Source: Arthrobacter sp. MYb23 (lineage in GTDB: Bacteria > Actinomycetota > Actinomycetes > Actinomycetales > Micrococcaceae). Taken from it: DNA of 64,000 nucleotides. Both the position numbers and the translations under genes were made by a program. Location: NCBI RefSeq assembly GCF_002979775.1, contig NZ_PCPR01000004.1:1-64000 (forward strand). Direction: 5' to 3'. How positions within the stretch are numbered: the stretch's first letter is position 1; the number at the start of each line of letters is the position of its first letter. The notes below the pieces were generated by a model. The model ran no database searches and was not told the origin of the DNA. It saw only the letters and a list, made by a program, of their open reading frames with translations. This document shows, piece by piece, positions 18,582 through 26,901 of the stretch.

Positions 18582-19070
18582 ATGAAGCACGACGTGACCA
18601 TCGAGATCCCCAAGGGATCGCGCGTCAAGTACGAAGTTGACCACGAAACCGGCCGTGTCCGCCTGGACCGCGTCCTGTTCACCTCCATGCAGTACCCCAC
18701 GCACTACGGTTTCTTTGAGAACACCCTGGGCGAAGACGGCGACCCGTTGGACGCATTGGTGCTCCTGCAGGACTTCGACCTCCACCCGGGCGTCATCGTT
18801 GAATCCCGCCCCATCGGCGTCTTCAACATGACCGACGACGGCGGCGGAGACGCCAAGGTCCTCTGCGTCCCCGTTGACGCACGTTTCGACCACATCCAGG
18901 AAGTCAGCGACGTCAGCGAATTCCTGATCAAGGAAATCGAGCACTTCTTCACGCGCTACAAGGACCTGGAGCCCGGCAAGTGGGTCAAGGCTGAAGGTTG
19001 GGGCGACCGCGCCGCTGCCGAAGCCGAACTGGAAGCTTCCATCAAGCGCTACGTTCCGGCAGCACACTAG
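18582..19070 (+). CDS. ppa: Inorganic pyrophosphatase
   Basis: A soluble family I pyrophosphatase that hydrolyses PPi from biosynthesis. The 162-residue protein has the metal-binding signature [12 protein letters not shown] and the active-site KYEVDHETG near the N terminus. ATG at 18582 is preceded by AAGGAG at a good distance, so the longer upstream frame is rejected. It is followed by a palindromic element and a strong terminator. Confidence 0.97.
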   Translation: MKHDVTIEIPKGSRVKYEVDHETGRVRLDRVLFTSMQYPTHYGFFENTLGEDGDPLDALVLLQDFDLHPGVIVESRPIGVFNMTDDGGGDAKVLCVPVDARFDHIQEVSDVSEFLIKEIEHFFTRYKDLEPGKWVKAEGWGDRAAAEAELEASIKRYVPAAH

Positions 19071-19077
19071 TCCTCCT

Positions 19078-19141
19078 CCAACTGAGTCGCAGTTAAGCGC
19101 GTTTTGACCGCTCAAAACGCGCACTAATGCGACTCAGTTGG
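19078..19141. repeat. 64-bp palindromic element, copy 1
   Basis: Outer arms CAACTGAGTCGCA (19079-19091) and TGCGACTCAGTTG (19128-19140) pair perfectly. After a symmetric 5-nt internal loop the inner arms GCGCGTTTTGA (19097-19107) and TCAAAACGCGC (19112-19122) pair around the loop CCGC. It starts 8 bp after the ppa stop. The same design recurs exactly 4500 bp away at 23578-23641. Confidence 0.9.
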
Positions 19142-19145
19142 GTCC

Positions 19146-19197
19146 CGACGGCGGTTGGTGCGGTTCCCTGCGAACCACACCAACCGCCGTCGTTCTT
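19146..19197 (+). terminator. Rho-independent terminator after ppa
   Basis: A 15-bp GC-rich stem (19146-19160 with 19178-19192), extended inside the loop by GGTTC/GAACC, is followed by TTCTTT. It sits just after the palindromic element behind ppa. Confidence 0.85.
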
Positions 19198-19297
19198 TAA
19201 CGGTTTATGCACATGGGCATGTCTCCCCATCGCGCTGGTTTGCTGCTCCGCCTAGGCTGGGACGAGACTTTTCGATGCTTGTATAAAGGGGGTTCCA

Positions 19298-20278
19298 TTG
19301 GCTGGGTTCTACGGCGCGGATATAGGGCAGCTTCGCAGTCTGGCAGGCGTGATGGGCAAAGCTGCCGACGCCATCAGCTTGCAAAGCACACAGTTGTCCA
19401 ACACAATCAACTCCACCACGGCGTGGCAGGGCCGCGACGCCACGGTGTTCAAGGGCGACTGGAATTCCCAGCATCGGCAGAGCCTGGTCAAGGCCGCCAA
19501 CATGTTGCGCGAGAACGCGAGCCAACTGAAGAAGCACGCCAACCAGCAGGAATTCGCCAGCCACAACGACGGCTCGGGCACATCTGTGGGCGTCCTCAAG
19601 GACGTCTATGACACGGCCATGGGCGTCAAGGGCGTGGGTGCCCCGCTGTGGACGGCGTACAAATACCTCAAGCTTGGCAACGCCGAATGGGTGAAGACCC
19701 GCGAAGTCCTGACCAACTGGCGGGCCGGCGGGACCGTGGTCCGCGACGCCATGACCGCGCTGCGCAATGGTGAGAAGGTCACTGATGTCCTCACCGACCT
19801 CAAAGCCAACATCCCCTACAGCCAGGCGTTCCAGGATGCCAGCAAGTTCTCCAAGGGGCTCCGGGTAGCTGGAGCCTTGGCCGCACCGCTGAACATTGTG
19901 GGCGGCATCAGCGACATGATCAACCCGGAGCACGACGGCTGGCGAGGCACCGGCGACCGTGTGGCAGGTGGGCTGTCCGTGGTGGGCGGCGTGGGCAGCA
20001 TCATGCTCATGACGGCCGGTGGTGCTGCGCTTCTTGGCCCGATCGGTGCTCCGATCGTCATCGGCGCCGGCATTGTTGCGGGCGCTTGGGCACTGGGCAA
20101 TCTGGTGGCCGACAACTGGGACTCCATCAGCAACTTCGCCCGCAACCCCGGCAGCTACATCGCCGACGGTGCCAAGGAGGTGGCGGGCTTCGCAAAGGAC
20201 GTAGGCAGTAAGGTGGCAGACGGGGTCAGTGACGCCGCCAAGTCAGTCGGAAACTTTGTCGGAGGGATATTCGGATGA
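19298..20278 (+). CDS. Long WXG-domain protein, probable type VII secretion substrate
   Basis: A 326-residue protein. The first ~95 residues form a WXG100-like helical hairpin with AWQGRDATVFKGDWNSQHRQSL (WQG turn, then the D-x-F...W...H pattern of actinobacterial WXG proteins). The middle is hydrophilic and helical. Residues ~210-275 are Gly/Ala-rich and hydrophobic (two or three possible membrane segments), followed by an amphipathic tail SKVADGVSDAAKSVGNFVGGIFG. TTG at 19298 is the start, with AAGGGGG upstream. It overlaps the next gene by 4 bp. A pore-forming or membrane-acting secreted effector is possible. No secretion ATPase is in the window. Confidence 0.7.
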   Translation: MAGFYGADIGQLRSLAGVMGKAADAISLQSTQLSNTINSTTAWQGRDATVFKGDWNSQHRQSLVKAANMLRENASQLKKHANQQEFASHNDGSGTSVGVLKDVYDTAMGVKGVGAPLWTAYKYLKLGNAEWVKTREVLTNWRAGGTVVRDAMTALRNGEKVTDVLTDLKANIPYSQAFQDASKFSKGLRVAGALAAPLNIVGGISDMINPEHDGWRGTGDRVAGGLSVVGGVGSIMLMTAGGAALLGPIGAPIVIGAGIVAGAWALGNLVADNWDSISNFARNPGSYIADGAKEVAGFAKDVGSKVADGVSDAAKSVGNFVGGIFG

Positions 20279-21081
20279 CCACCAGCACCATGAAGTGGAC
20301 CCAGCGGGACGTTGAGGCCGCAGCCAAGGTCCTGGCCAGTGCCAGCGCAATCGGCGCGCCTTTGCCCACGTTGACCGATGAAGAAGTTGTGGCACTGGAC
20401 GGCGTTCAGCACGAACAGTTGGTAGCTCTGCCGTGGCTTTCGGCCCAGGATGCCAGCAAGGAGCTGATGTGCGCTATCGCCTTGCGCGGCCTGCTGGCCA
20501 AGGAACTGGTGTACCCGGTGGTCTTCGAGGGCGAAACTGAGCCGTCGCGCTTGCACGCCACCGAGGAAATCACCGGCACCCTCACGCTCCGCCGCAGCGG
20601 CAGCAGCGTTGTCTCCGTGGAACGTACCGTCTCCACCGGCAAGCGCTGGCTCTACGGCTACCTTCACGATGACGGCGTCCTGTTGGAAGAAGTGGACGAA
20701 AGCGGTTTGCACGGCTTCACCGTAGTCACCCGCGATCAACTGGTTCCCCGCCTGGCGGAGTTCGTGGACCCCCAGCAGGCCGCGGCCCGCGACACCGAGC
20801 CTGCCCTCTACACAGAAGCCCAGTTCGAGGCCCACGCCGCCACAGCCTTGGCCGACACTCAAGCTGCCAGCAACGTGGTGGCGTTCAATGCAGACACCGA
20901 CGAATTCCCCACCGTCACTGTTTACACCGGCCCGTCCGGCGTCCACGTGTTGACGCCGCGTGTGGAGGGCTCACCGACATCCGATCTGCCGGAGCAGGGC
21001 GAATCCGTGACCTTCGAGTTGCAGGAAACTTCCGCCCCGTCCTTGGCTCGCGTCCTGGGCGGGCTGGCCGGCCTGGCCTGA
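20275..21081 (+). CDS. Hypothetical protein coupled to the WXG protein
   Basis: A 268-residue soluble protein without a signal peptide or membrane helix. Its ATG overlaps the WXG gene stop (ATGA), so the two are probably made in fixed ratio. The centre has SVERTVSTGKRWLYGYLHDDGVLLEEVDESGLHGFTVV, a beta-rich stretch. The general pattern (acidic, mixed alpha/beta, next to a WXG gene) recalls EspG-type ESX chaperones. I cannot recognise a definite family, so a chaperone or immunity role is inference. Confidence 0.65.
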   Translation: MTTSTMKWTQRDVEAAAKVLASASAIGAPLPTLTDEEVVALDGVQHEQLVALPWLSAQDASKELMCAIALRGLLAKELVYPVVFEGETEPSRLHATEEITGTLTLRRSGSSVVSVERTVSTGKRWLYGYLHDDGVLLEEVDESGLHGFTVVTRDQLVPRLAEFVDPQQAAARDTEPALYTEAQFEAHAATALADTQAASNVVAFNADTDEFPTVTVYTGPSGVHVLTPRVEGSPTSDLPEQGESVTFELQETSAPSLARVLGGLAGLA

Positions 21082-21142
21082 CGTTCCGCTCCAAGAACGC
21101 GCCGCCCAAAGCCGCATCCCGCCGTCGAGCTGAAAGCCCCTC

Positions 21143-21778
21143 ATGAGCACTCCGAAACCCTCAACCTCCACCGGCTTGGTGGATCCGCTGACCGGACGCG
21201 CTGTCCGCCGCCACACCGACACCGGCGCGTACTTCGTCAAAGCCTCCGGAACAGCCCACTTCTGGGGCCGTGTATTGGATGCCGTGGTGTTCCTGGTGGG
21301 CTACATGGTGCTGGCCGTGATCGCCGCAGTGGTCCGCGAGGCCATGATGAGCAGCGGTTCGGCCCTGGGATACAACGACGGTTTGTGGCTGACGCTCTAC
21401 GTGGTCCTGTGGTTTGTTGGGCTGTTTATTTACGGCATGATCTGGGGATCCGTGGGCAGCGTAGGCGACGCCGCGGCCGGTATGCGCTCCGTGCGGATCA
21501 AGAACGGCACGACGGCGGGAGCCTGGTTGGGCGGTTGGCGGGCCATCTGCTGGTCTTTCTTCCCGTTCTTCGTGGTGATGCTCATTGCCTCCGCCATCAG
21601 CGGCGGCGGAGATGACACCTGGGACCCGAAGTTCGCAGCCATGGACCGGCGCTCGGGAATCGCTCAAGGTCAGCAGCCCATCCCGGACCCCAAGGCAGCG
21701 GCGGCAGAGCAGGCGGCTGCGGCAGAGCGGCAGAACCTGCCCAACCTCTACGGCCAGCGCCCGGATGCACGGCCGTAA
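21143..21778 (+). CDS. RDD family membrane protein
   Basis: A 211-residue protein with three or four membrane helices (about 50-70, 85-110, 130-150). It shows the RDD hallmark Arg in HFWGRVLDAVVF and a charged stretch AAGMRSVRIKNGT after helix 2. The C-terminal ~40 residues are Ala/Gln-rich and cytosolic. RDD proteins are often encoded near secretion or envelope-stress genes, and some act in ion exchange. It follows the hypothetical gene by 61 bp and overlaps the next gene by 14 bp. Confidence 0.85.
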   Translation: MSTPKPSTSTGLVDPLTGRAVRRHTDTGAYFVKASGTAHFWGRVLDAVVFLVGYMVLAVIAAVVREAMMSSGSALGYNDGLWLTLYVVLWFVGLFIYGMIWGSVGSVGDAAAGMRSVRIKNGTTAGAWLGGWRAICWSFFPFFVVMLIASAISGGGDDTWDPKFAAMDRRSGIAQGQQPIPDPKAAAAEQAAAAERQNLPNLYGQRPDARP

Positions 21779-22400
21779 CTGGCTGGTTCGCCGGGTTGAG
21801 CGCAGGCTCGGTCCTGAGCTGGGGCAGCTCCGCTACATAGCCTCCTCACGCAAGATCTTCTGGAAGGTCCTGCTCCCCTGCCTTGTGGTGGGTTTCGTCT
21901 TTGGGACCATCGCCGAATTCGTCAGTCCCATCCGCTCCACGCGGGAAGCCGGACACTTCAATGACCCCGGCTTCTTTGCACTAACGAGCATCCTGACCGG
22001 CCTGCTGCTGTGGTCCATGACCTTTCTGGGGAGCTTCCGGAAACTATTGGTCTTCGACGGCGGGCTCGTGGCTAAATACTCCCAGTCGAGCACCCGGCTG
22101 GTGTTTGCCTGGGATGACATCGTCCCCAGCACCATCAAAGCCGTGACAACGCTGGACGGTACGGATCCGGATCGTCGCCTGACTGCCCGACAGAAGGTTT
22201 CCTTGGGTGCGGGCGGGCGGAATGCCCTGGTTTTCAAGGCCCGGGACACGTTCTGGGTCTTTGCCTCCAACAACGACCCCGCTCCCCTGGCCGCCGCCAT
22301 CCGCGAGGCCATGAATGCGGCTGGAATGCCCGATGCCGCGCGGGCAGCGGCAGGTGCGCTGCCCGCCGTCGTACTGACGGGGCGAACGGCGCTTGACTGA
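21765..22400 (+). CDS. Small membrane protein of unknown function
   Basis: A 211-residue protein with two transmembrane helices (about 32-50 and 68-88) and a C-terminal cytosolic domain containing KLLVFDGGLVAKYSQSSTRLVFAWDDI, which looks like a PH-type or stress-sensing beta domain. ATG at 21765 is inside the RDD gene end, suggesting coupling. It closes the probable type VII-related operon 19298-22400. No family is recognised. Confidence 0.65.
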   Translation: MHGRNWLVRRVERRLGPELGQLRYIASSRKIFWKVLLPCLVVGFVFGTIAEFVSPIRSTREAGHFNDPGFFALTSILTGLLLWSMTFLGSFRKLLVFDGGLVAKYSQSSTRLVFAWDDIVPSTIKAVTTLDGTDPDRRLTARQKVSLGAGGRNALVFKARDTFWVFASNNDPAPLAAAIREAMNAAGMPDAARAAAGALPAVVLTGRTALD

Positions 22401-22471
22401 GCGGTTTCACTCAACTGTGGTCAAATTTGGCCCTTGCAGACCGACTACCAGCCGGTAGCATGTGATCCACT

Positions 22472-23071
22472 ATGTTCACTCTCACCATCAACCAACGCGA
22501 CAGCCGCCACGACGGTGATCTTGTGCCGCAATTGCTCAAGGACCTGCGGCACATTCCTGCGCGGCTCGACTTTGACCGATCGGTTGAGGATGAGGTCCAG
22601 GGCATCGTGGAATGCAGTCACCAAGCTGTGGAGACGGCTCTGATCGCGCTACGGTCCGACCAGTGGTACGTGGGCATCGGAGTCGGGCCCATCAACGAGC
22701 CCCTGCCCAACCTGGTCAAGGACGCATCTGGGCATGGCCTCGTTTACGCCCGGAGGGCAGTGGATCGTCTTCGCAACGGCAAAGAACGTGTCCCCGTGGC
22801 AGTCGACGGCCCCCTCGCCGCCCTTGCTTCGGAAGCGGAGGCAGTGCTGCGGCTCCTCGGACACATAGTGCAGCACCGGAGCACGGCCGAATGGCGGGTG
22901 TTGGATCTACTCACGCCGGGTGTCCGGGGTCAGCAGAAAGCCGTCGCCCAGGAGCTCGGCATCACCACTCAAGCAGTGAGCAAGGCGCTGGCCCGTGCAC
23001 AGTGGGCAGAGGAACACGCCGCCCGTCCGGCCGCCGCCCGCTTGCTACAGATGATTCTCGACGTGCGCTGA
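22472..23071 (+). CDS. SatD-like protein with helix-turn-helix
   Basis: A 199-residue protein. The middle segment VGIGVGPINEPLPNLVKDASGHGLVYARRAVDRL matches the pattern of the SatD family. The C-terminal third has a helix-turn-helix, GQQKAVAQELGITTQAVSKALARAQ, so it probably binds DNA. The SatD match is from memory of the family pattern. The next gene follows after 27 bp, so a two-gene unit is likely. The role is unknown, perhaps a transcriptional regulator. Confidence 0.6.
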   Translation: MFTLTINQRDSRHDGDLVPQLLKDLRHIPARLDFDRSVEDEVQGIVECSHQAVETALIALRSDQWYVGIGVGPINEPLPNLVKDASGHGLVYARRAVDRLRNGKERVPVAVDGPLAALASEAEAVLRLLGHIVQHRSTAEWRVLDLLTPGVRGQQKAVAQELGITTQAVSKALARAQWAEEHAARPAAARLLQMILDVR

Positions 23072-23098
23072 TGATATTAGCGCTGACCAGGAGGTCCC

Positions 23099-23575
23099 AT
23101 GCCATACACCGTTGATTTCAAGACCGTCTCTACAGTCGGCCTGGAATCGTCGCCGGTAGCCGAGGCTGCCGCCGGGTTACGCGCCAACGAGGCCCGCTAT
23201 TTCCGGAATAAGTACAACCACGTTTTTGTGGTGAGCCCGGCAAGCGAGGTTCCGGACGTGGTGGACCGCGTCAGCCGGATCCTTCGCGAAGAACGCGACA
23301 TTGTTATTGAGTCCCGCCCTGTAGAGGCCACTGCGTTCCAGGTTGAAGACCTGCATATGGCCTACGTCTTCTACGAGTCAGGCCTGGCCATCAACGTGAT
23401 GTACAGCCTCGAAGACGGGAAAAGGGCGGTTGGTTTCAAGCTGGCCGATGGGATGGAGATCCCCGCCGAGTTGGAAGCGAAGTTCAAGTTTGCACGGCAG
23501 AAATCGAAGCTTGCCGGGACTATCCGGGGTTCCTACTTCCTCATCAAGGGCGAGTACCCGCCCGCTCAGGACTGA
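23099..23575 (+). CDS. Hypothetical protein
   Basis: A 158-residue soluble protein starting at ATG 23099 behind an ideal AGGAGG. No signal peptide or membrane segment is visible. Notable stretches are FRNKYNHVFVVSPASEVPDVVDRVSRILREERD and VEDLHMAYVFYESGLAINVMYSLEDGKRAVGFKL. The start, length and codon use look genuine. I do not recognise a family. The gene ends at a copy of the 64-bp palindrome. Confidence 0.7.
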   Translation: MPYTVDFKTVSTVGLESSPVAEAAAGLRANEARYFRNKYNHVFVVSPASEVPDVVDRVSRILREERDIVIESRPVEATAFQVEDLHMAYVFYESGLAINVMYSLEDGKRAVGFKLADGMEIPAELEAKFKFARQKSKLAGTIRGSYFLIKGEYPPAQD

Positions 23576-23644
23576 ACCCAACTGAGTCGCAGTTAACGCC
23601 GTTCTGAGGGCTCAAAACGGCATCTTCTGCGACTCAGTTGGGTT
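23575..23644. repeat. 64-bp palindromic element, copy 2 (70 bp with extended arms)
   Basis: The same outer arms CAACTGAGTCGCA/TGCGACTCAGTTG as at 19079-19140 are extended here to 17 bp by AACC/GGTT. The inner arms are GCCGTTCTGA (23598-23607) and TCAAAACGGC (23612-23621), with one mismatch and a 4-nt loop. Relative to copy 1, two inner base pairs have changed on both sides, so pairing is kept. It begins at the stop codon of the 158-residue gene and lies before the convergent DUF3618 gene. Confidence 0.9.
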
Positions 23645-23654
23645 GGCGGGGGTG

Positions 23655-24230
23655 TTATTGGTTGCTGACGTTGTCCTTGGCCGTCTGCGCACGGTCCTGC
23701 ACGTCGGCGGCGGCTGCCTGGCCCTCGTCCTTGACGTTTGCTGCGGCTTCCGTGGCGGTGTCCTTGACCTTCTGCATGGCATCCTGTGCGGGTTCGCGCA
23801 GGTGCTCGGCAACTTCCTGGGCCGCGTGGCTGAGCTCATCTGTAAGCGGCTGGGCCGCTTCCTTCAGAGCCTGGGCAGCTTCACGTTCCTTGTCTGACGG
23901 CGGAATCAGGGCCGAGACCAGCAAACCCGCACCGAAAGCGATGAGACCGGCCGCAATAGGGCTGCCTTGGGCCTTGCGTGTGATTGCCTGCGGTGCGTCG
24001 CTGATGTCCGAAACCACACCGGAAACGGCGTCCCCTGCGTGATGCGCGGTTTCACTGGCACGGTACTGGACATCGTCACGCGCACCGAAGACGGCAGTCT
24101 TGAACTTGTCCACCCGGCGGTTGACGATGTGTGACGGAGTGACCTTGTCAGCCACCGCATCAACATTGGTGCTCAGCCGCCGGCGGGTTTCTTCGATATC
24201 GGCGCGCAGGGCGTCGGGGTTCTGCGTCAT
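23655..24230 (-). CDS. DUF3618 protein
   Basis: A 191-residue protein with the DUF3618 N-terminal signature DALRADIEETRRRLSTNVDAVADKV, one membrane helix near 93-112 (GSPIAAGLIAFGAGLLVSAL), and a long Ala/Glu/Lys-rich helical C terminus (AAQEVAEHLREPAQDAMQKVKDTATEAA) resembling LEA-type stress proteins. It overlaps the holin-like gene by 4 bp. The trio of low-complexity protein, holin-like protein and DUF3618 protein is a common actinobacterial envelope-stress unit of unknown mechanism. Confidence 0.85.
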   Translation of the reverse strand: MTQNPDALRADIEETRRRLSTNVDAVADKVTPSHIVNRRVDKFKTAVFGARDDVQYRASETAHHAGDAVSGVVSDISDAPQAITRKAQGSPIAAGLIAFGAGLLVSALIPPSDKEREAAQALKEAAQPLTDELSHAAQEVAEHLREPAQDAMQKVKDTATEAAANVKDEGQAAAADVQDRAQTAKDNVSNQ

Positions 24231-24658
24231 CGTGTCTCCTCAGTGTTTGGTTTCAAAGCGGGAGGTATTTCCTTGACCGTCTCCGCGGTCTGGGGCATGC
24301 CCTTGATCGCGTTCAGCTCCTTGCGCCCCTTGGCAGCCAGGACAGCGGCAACAATTCCCCAGATGACCGCAACGATCACGGCGGACCAACCGAGGCCTAC
24401 CAGCTGGCCCAAGGCCCACCACAGGGCGATGGACAGAAACAGCACGGTAATGTGCCCGGCATACGCAGCACCGCCCAGCATTCCCGCGCCCTTGCCGGCT
24501 TTGGTTGCGGAATCCTTGATCTCCGCTTTGGCCAGCTCCACTTCCTGGCGCATCAACGTTGAGACGTCGCGTGTCAGGTCGCTCAGCAGCTCACCAAGAG
24601 GAAGGTTCTCCGCTTTCTCATGGGCTGTTGCGTGAGGCAGGTCGGCGGGACTACTCAT
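24227..24658 (-). CDS. Holin-superfamily (DUF1469-type) membrane protein
   Basis: A 143-residue protein with LGELLSDLTRDVSTLMRQEVELAKAEI near the N terminus, which is the hallmark of the phage holin 3_6/DUF1469 family, and two transmembrane helices (about 59-80 and 88-109) around a short loop. Despite the family name it is a chromosomal envelope protein, not a phage gene. It overlaps both neighbours by 4 bp. Confidence 0.85.
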   Translation of the reverse strand: MSSPADLPHATAHEKAENLPLGELLSDLTRDVSTLMRQEVELAKAEIKDSATKAGKGAGMLGGAAYAGHITVLFLSIALWWALGQLVGLGWSAVIVAVIWGIVAAVLAAKGRKELNAIKGMPQTAETVKEIPPALKPNTEETR

Positions 24659-25632
24659 CGGGGACCTCCATACTGGGGATCGTCCGGGTCAAGGGGATTC
24701 GCCGGGTCGATCGGTCCCGCGAGCGGGTCACCCTGGGCCTTGACTCCCCCGGCGTCTGTCTCCGGGTAAGGGAGAGTGGACCCGTCGTATCCGCCCGTAG
24801 TACCGGCGTCGTACCCCGTGGCCGCGCCACCTGTTGCTACTCCCGTGGTGGTGGCCGAGCTGTAACCGGCGGTGGTGGCGGTTGGGCCGGGCAGGTCCAC
24901 AGCGGGAGGTGGTACTGCTCCACCCTGCGTGGGGTAGTAGACGGCACCCGGCGCCCCAGTGGTGCTGGTGGTTGCACCGGGAGTGTCCCCCACGGGTGAG
25001 TTGTCTGCCATGCCTCGGCCCAGACGGCCGGCGAGAACTCCGGCCCCGGCAGCCAGCAGCAGGAAGGTGCCAGGTTTGCGGCGTGCAAAGCCCTTGACCT
25101 CGTCCAGGAGCGAACCGGGATCCCGGCCCTCCAACCACTGGGCGATCGAGGAAGAACGCTGGGCTGCCTGCTGGACCAGGTCCGTAGCAACGCCACCGTT
25201 TTCGCTGGAGTTGGCCATGCTGGACAGTTCGTCGGAGATGGACCGCAAGCCTTCGGCTACACGCTGCTGCTGGACCTGGGCTTGATCTGTGAGTTCACCC
25301 TTGGTCTGAGTGAGCAGCTGGCGGGCGTTGACCTTGACTTCGTGGGCTACGTGGCCGGCCTCGGACTTAGCGGTGTCCACTACGCCACCGGCAGCATCCG
25401 ATACTGCCCCGGCTACTCCCGCAGCTTCTTCCTTGGCTGTATCTACCTTGCCGGAACTGTCAGAACCTGTTCCCGAACCCGTGGGTGCTCCACTGATTCC
25501 GGTGGTTCCGGCAGTTTGAGTCTCAATGTCAGGCGAGTCGAGGTAGCTTCCGGAAAATGGCTCGGTCCCTGCATGGGCTCCGGTCCGTGGCGCCGCGAAG
25601 CTTCCGTCCTGCGGCGATTGGCTCTCAGTCAT
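24655..25632 (-). CDS. Low-complexity membrane-associated protein, first gene of stress trio
   Basis: A 325-residue protein. Residues 1-60 are Ser/Thr/Gly-rich. A helical segment with KVDTAKEEAAGVAGAVSDAAGGVVDTAKSEAGHVAHEVKVNARQLL follows, like apolipoprotein or LEA repeats. One hydrophobic helix, GTFLLLAAGAGVLAGRLG, is near 190-207. The last ~100 residues are a disordered Gly/Thr/Pro/Tyr tail. It is the promoter-proximal gene, overlapping the holin-like gene by 4 bp, and a perfect palindrome at 25677-25698 lies just upstream. Confidence 0.75.
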   Translation of the reverse strand: MTESQSPQDGSFAAPRTGAHAGTEPFSGSYLDSPDIETQTAGTTGISGAPTGSGTGSDSSGKVDTAKEEAAGVAGAVSDAAGGVVDTAKSEAGHVAHEVKVNARQLLTQTKGELTDQAQVQQQRVAEGLRSISDELSSMANSSENGGVATDLVQQAAQRSSSIAQWLEGRDPGSLLDEVKGFARRKPGTFLLLAAGAGVLAGRLGRGMADNSPVGDTPGATTSTTGAPGAVYYPTQGGAVPPPAVDLPGPTATTAGYSSATTTGVATGGAATGYDAGTTGGYDGSTLPYPETDAGGVKAQGDPLAGPIDPANPLDPDDPQYGGPR

Positions 25633-25676
25633 TGTCGCTCTCTTTCCACAGTTGGCAGGCTGCGGACAGCAGCCGG

Positions 25677-25698
25677 GATAGTAAGTATCGTTACTATC
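25677..25698. promoter_or_regulatory. Candidate operator palindrome
   Basis: GATAGTAA (25677-25684) and TTACTATC (25691-25698) form a perfect 8-bp inverted repeat around a 6-bp centre. It lies in the 183-bp region between the leftward stress trio and the rightward FUSC gene, where a repressor could control one or both. It is AT-rich compared with the surroundings. No matching regulator gene is adjacent. Confidence 0.55.
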
Positions 25699-25815
25699 AA
25701 TGGGTGTGTACCCGCTTACCCCGGTTCTAATCGCCCGAATTTCCGAAAGATGTTGTGCCCCACTTTCGCCTCTTTCCGCTCGACACTGGAGGGCAGACCT
25801 GTCAACGTAGGTTTA

Positions 25816-26898
25816 ATGAGCCAACTGCCAAGCAGGCGACGGCTGATTCCCGCGCTACAAAAAACTGTGACCCGCCACCGCCTCCTGTTCGCCGCTAAAA
25901 CGGCTGTTGCAGCAGGCCTGGCCTGGTACCTCGCGCCCTTCATGCCAGGGTCCGCAGCCGCCTATCCGTACTACGCCCCGCTGGGCGCCCTGGTCAGCAT
26001 GCACCCCACGGTGGCGGACTCCGCCAAGCATGGGCTGCAAAGTCTGGCGGGACTGGTCCTGGGCATCGGCATGGCCTTTGCCATCACCACCGTGGCAGCA
26101 CCAACGGCCTTGGCTGTTGCCTTGGTGGTGGGACTTGGGGTGCTGATCGGCGGCCTTCCCCGGCTGGGCACTGCTTCCGAATGGATTCCCATGGCAGCCC
26201 TGTTCGTCCTGGTGTTGGGAGACTCAAACGCCGAAGGCTTCTCCTTTGCGTACGTCCTCCAGATGGCTTTGGGTGTCACGGTTGGATTTGCGGTGAACTG
26301 GTTGATATTTCCGCCTCTTCACCTCGACGACATCGATCCCGCCATCGCCGGGCACCAAGGCGCGTTGTCCCGCCAACTCAAAGACATGGCCCGGGCCATG
26401 GAAGAGTCCTGGCCACCCAACCATGAGGCCTGGGCCAGCCGCAGTGACGAACTTTCGCTGACAGCGGCAGGCGTGCGGACTGCGGTGCATCAAGCTGAAT
26501 TGAGCGCCAAAGCGAACCCCCGGTCCCGTCGTCGTGCAACCCGCCTGCCCGGCGACCTTGCCGGACTGAAAACCCTTGAACGGCTGACGTTCCACGTCCA
26601 GGACATCACCGACGTCCTGGCCAGCGCCATCTGGGAAGAGGGCGCAGGGACGGTCATCCCGGATGCCGTGGTGGCACCCCTCGCAGACGCCCTGGAGTCC
26701 GTGGCGGCCGTCGTGGATCATTGGCGCGACGCCGAAAACGGTGAATTGGCCAACCGCTTGGCGCGAGCCAAGGACAGCATCAGCGCCCTCAGCGACGCCG
26801 TGGCCGAGGCCGCCGCTGACCAATCCCCGGTGAACGCTCCGGCCTCGGTGGCCATGAGCCTGCGCCGGATCCTCACCGTTATGCTGACTTCCGAATAA
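25816..26898 (+). CDS. FUSC/aromatic acid exporter family protein
   Basis: A 360-residue protein. Its N-terminal half has five or six membrane helices and the FUSC/ArAE-like YYAPLGALVSMHPTVADSAKHGLQSLAGLVLG (about 50-81). The C-terminal half is a soluble helical domain (LDDIDPAIAGHQGALSRQLKDMARAMEES and on). Such proteins export aromatic acids or sit at the envelope. ATG at 25816 is used; its SD is weak. It is divergent from the stress trio and convergent with the epimerase-like gene (3-bp gap). Confidence 0.8.
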   Translation: MSQLPSRRRLIPALQKTVTRHRLLFAAKTAVAAGLAWYLAPFMPGSAAAYPYYAPLGALVSMHPTVADSAKHGLQSLAGLVLGIGMAFAITTVAAPTALAVALVVGLGVLIGGLPRLGTASEWIPMAALFVLVLGDSNAEGFSFAYVLQMALGVTVGFAVNWLIFPPLHLDDIDPAIAGHQGALSRQLKDMARAMEESWPPNHEAWASRSDELSLTAAGVRTAVHQAELSAKANPRSRRRATRLPGDLAGLKTLERLTFHVQDITDVLASAIWEEGAGTVIPDAVVAPLADALESVAAVVDHWRDAENGELANRLARAKDSISALSDAVAEAAADQSPVNAPASVAMSLRRILTVMLTSE

Positions 26899-26901
26899 GG
26901 G

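Noticed and set aside
24227..24658. Prophage remnant because of the holin-family gene
   Set aside because: No other phage genes; the holin-like/DUF3618 trio is a chromosomal envelope unit.
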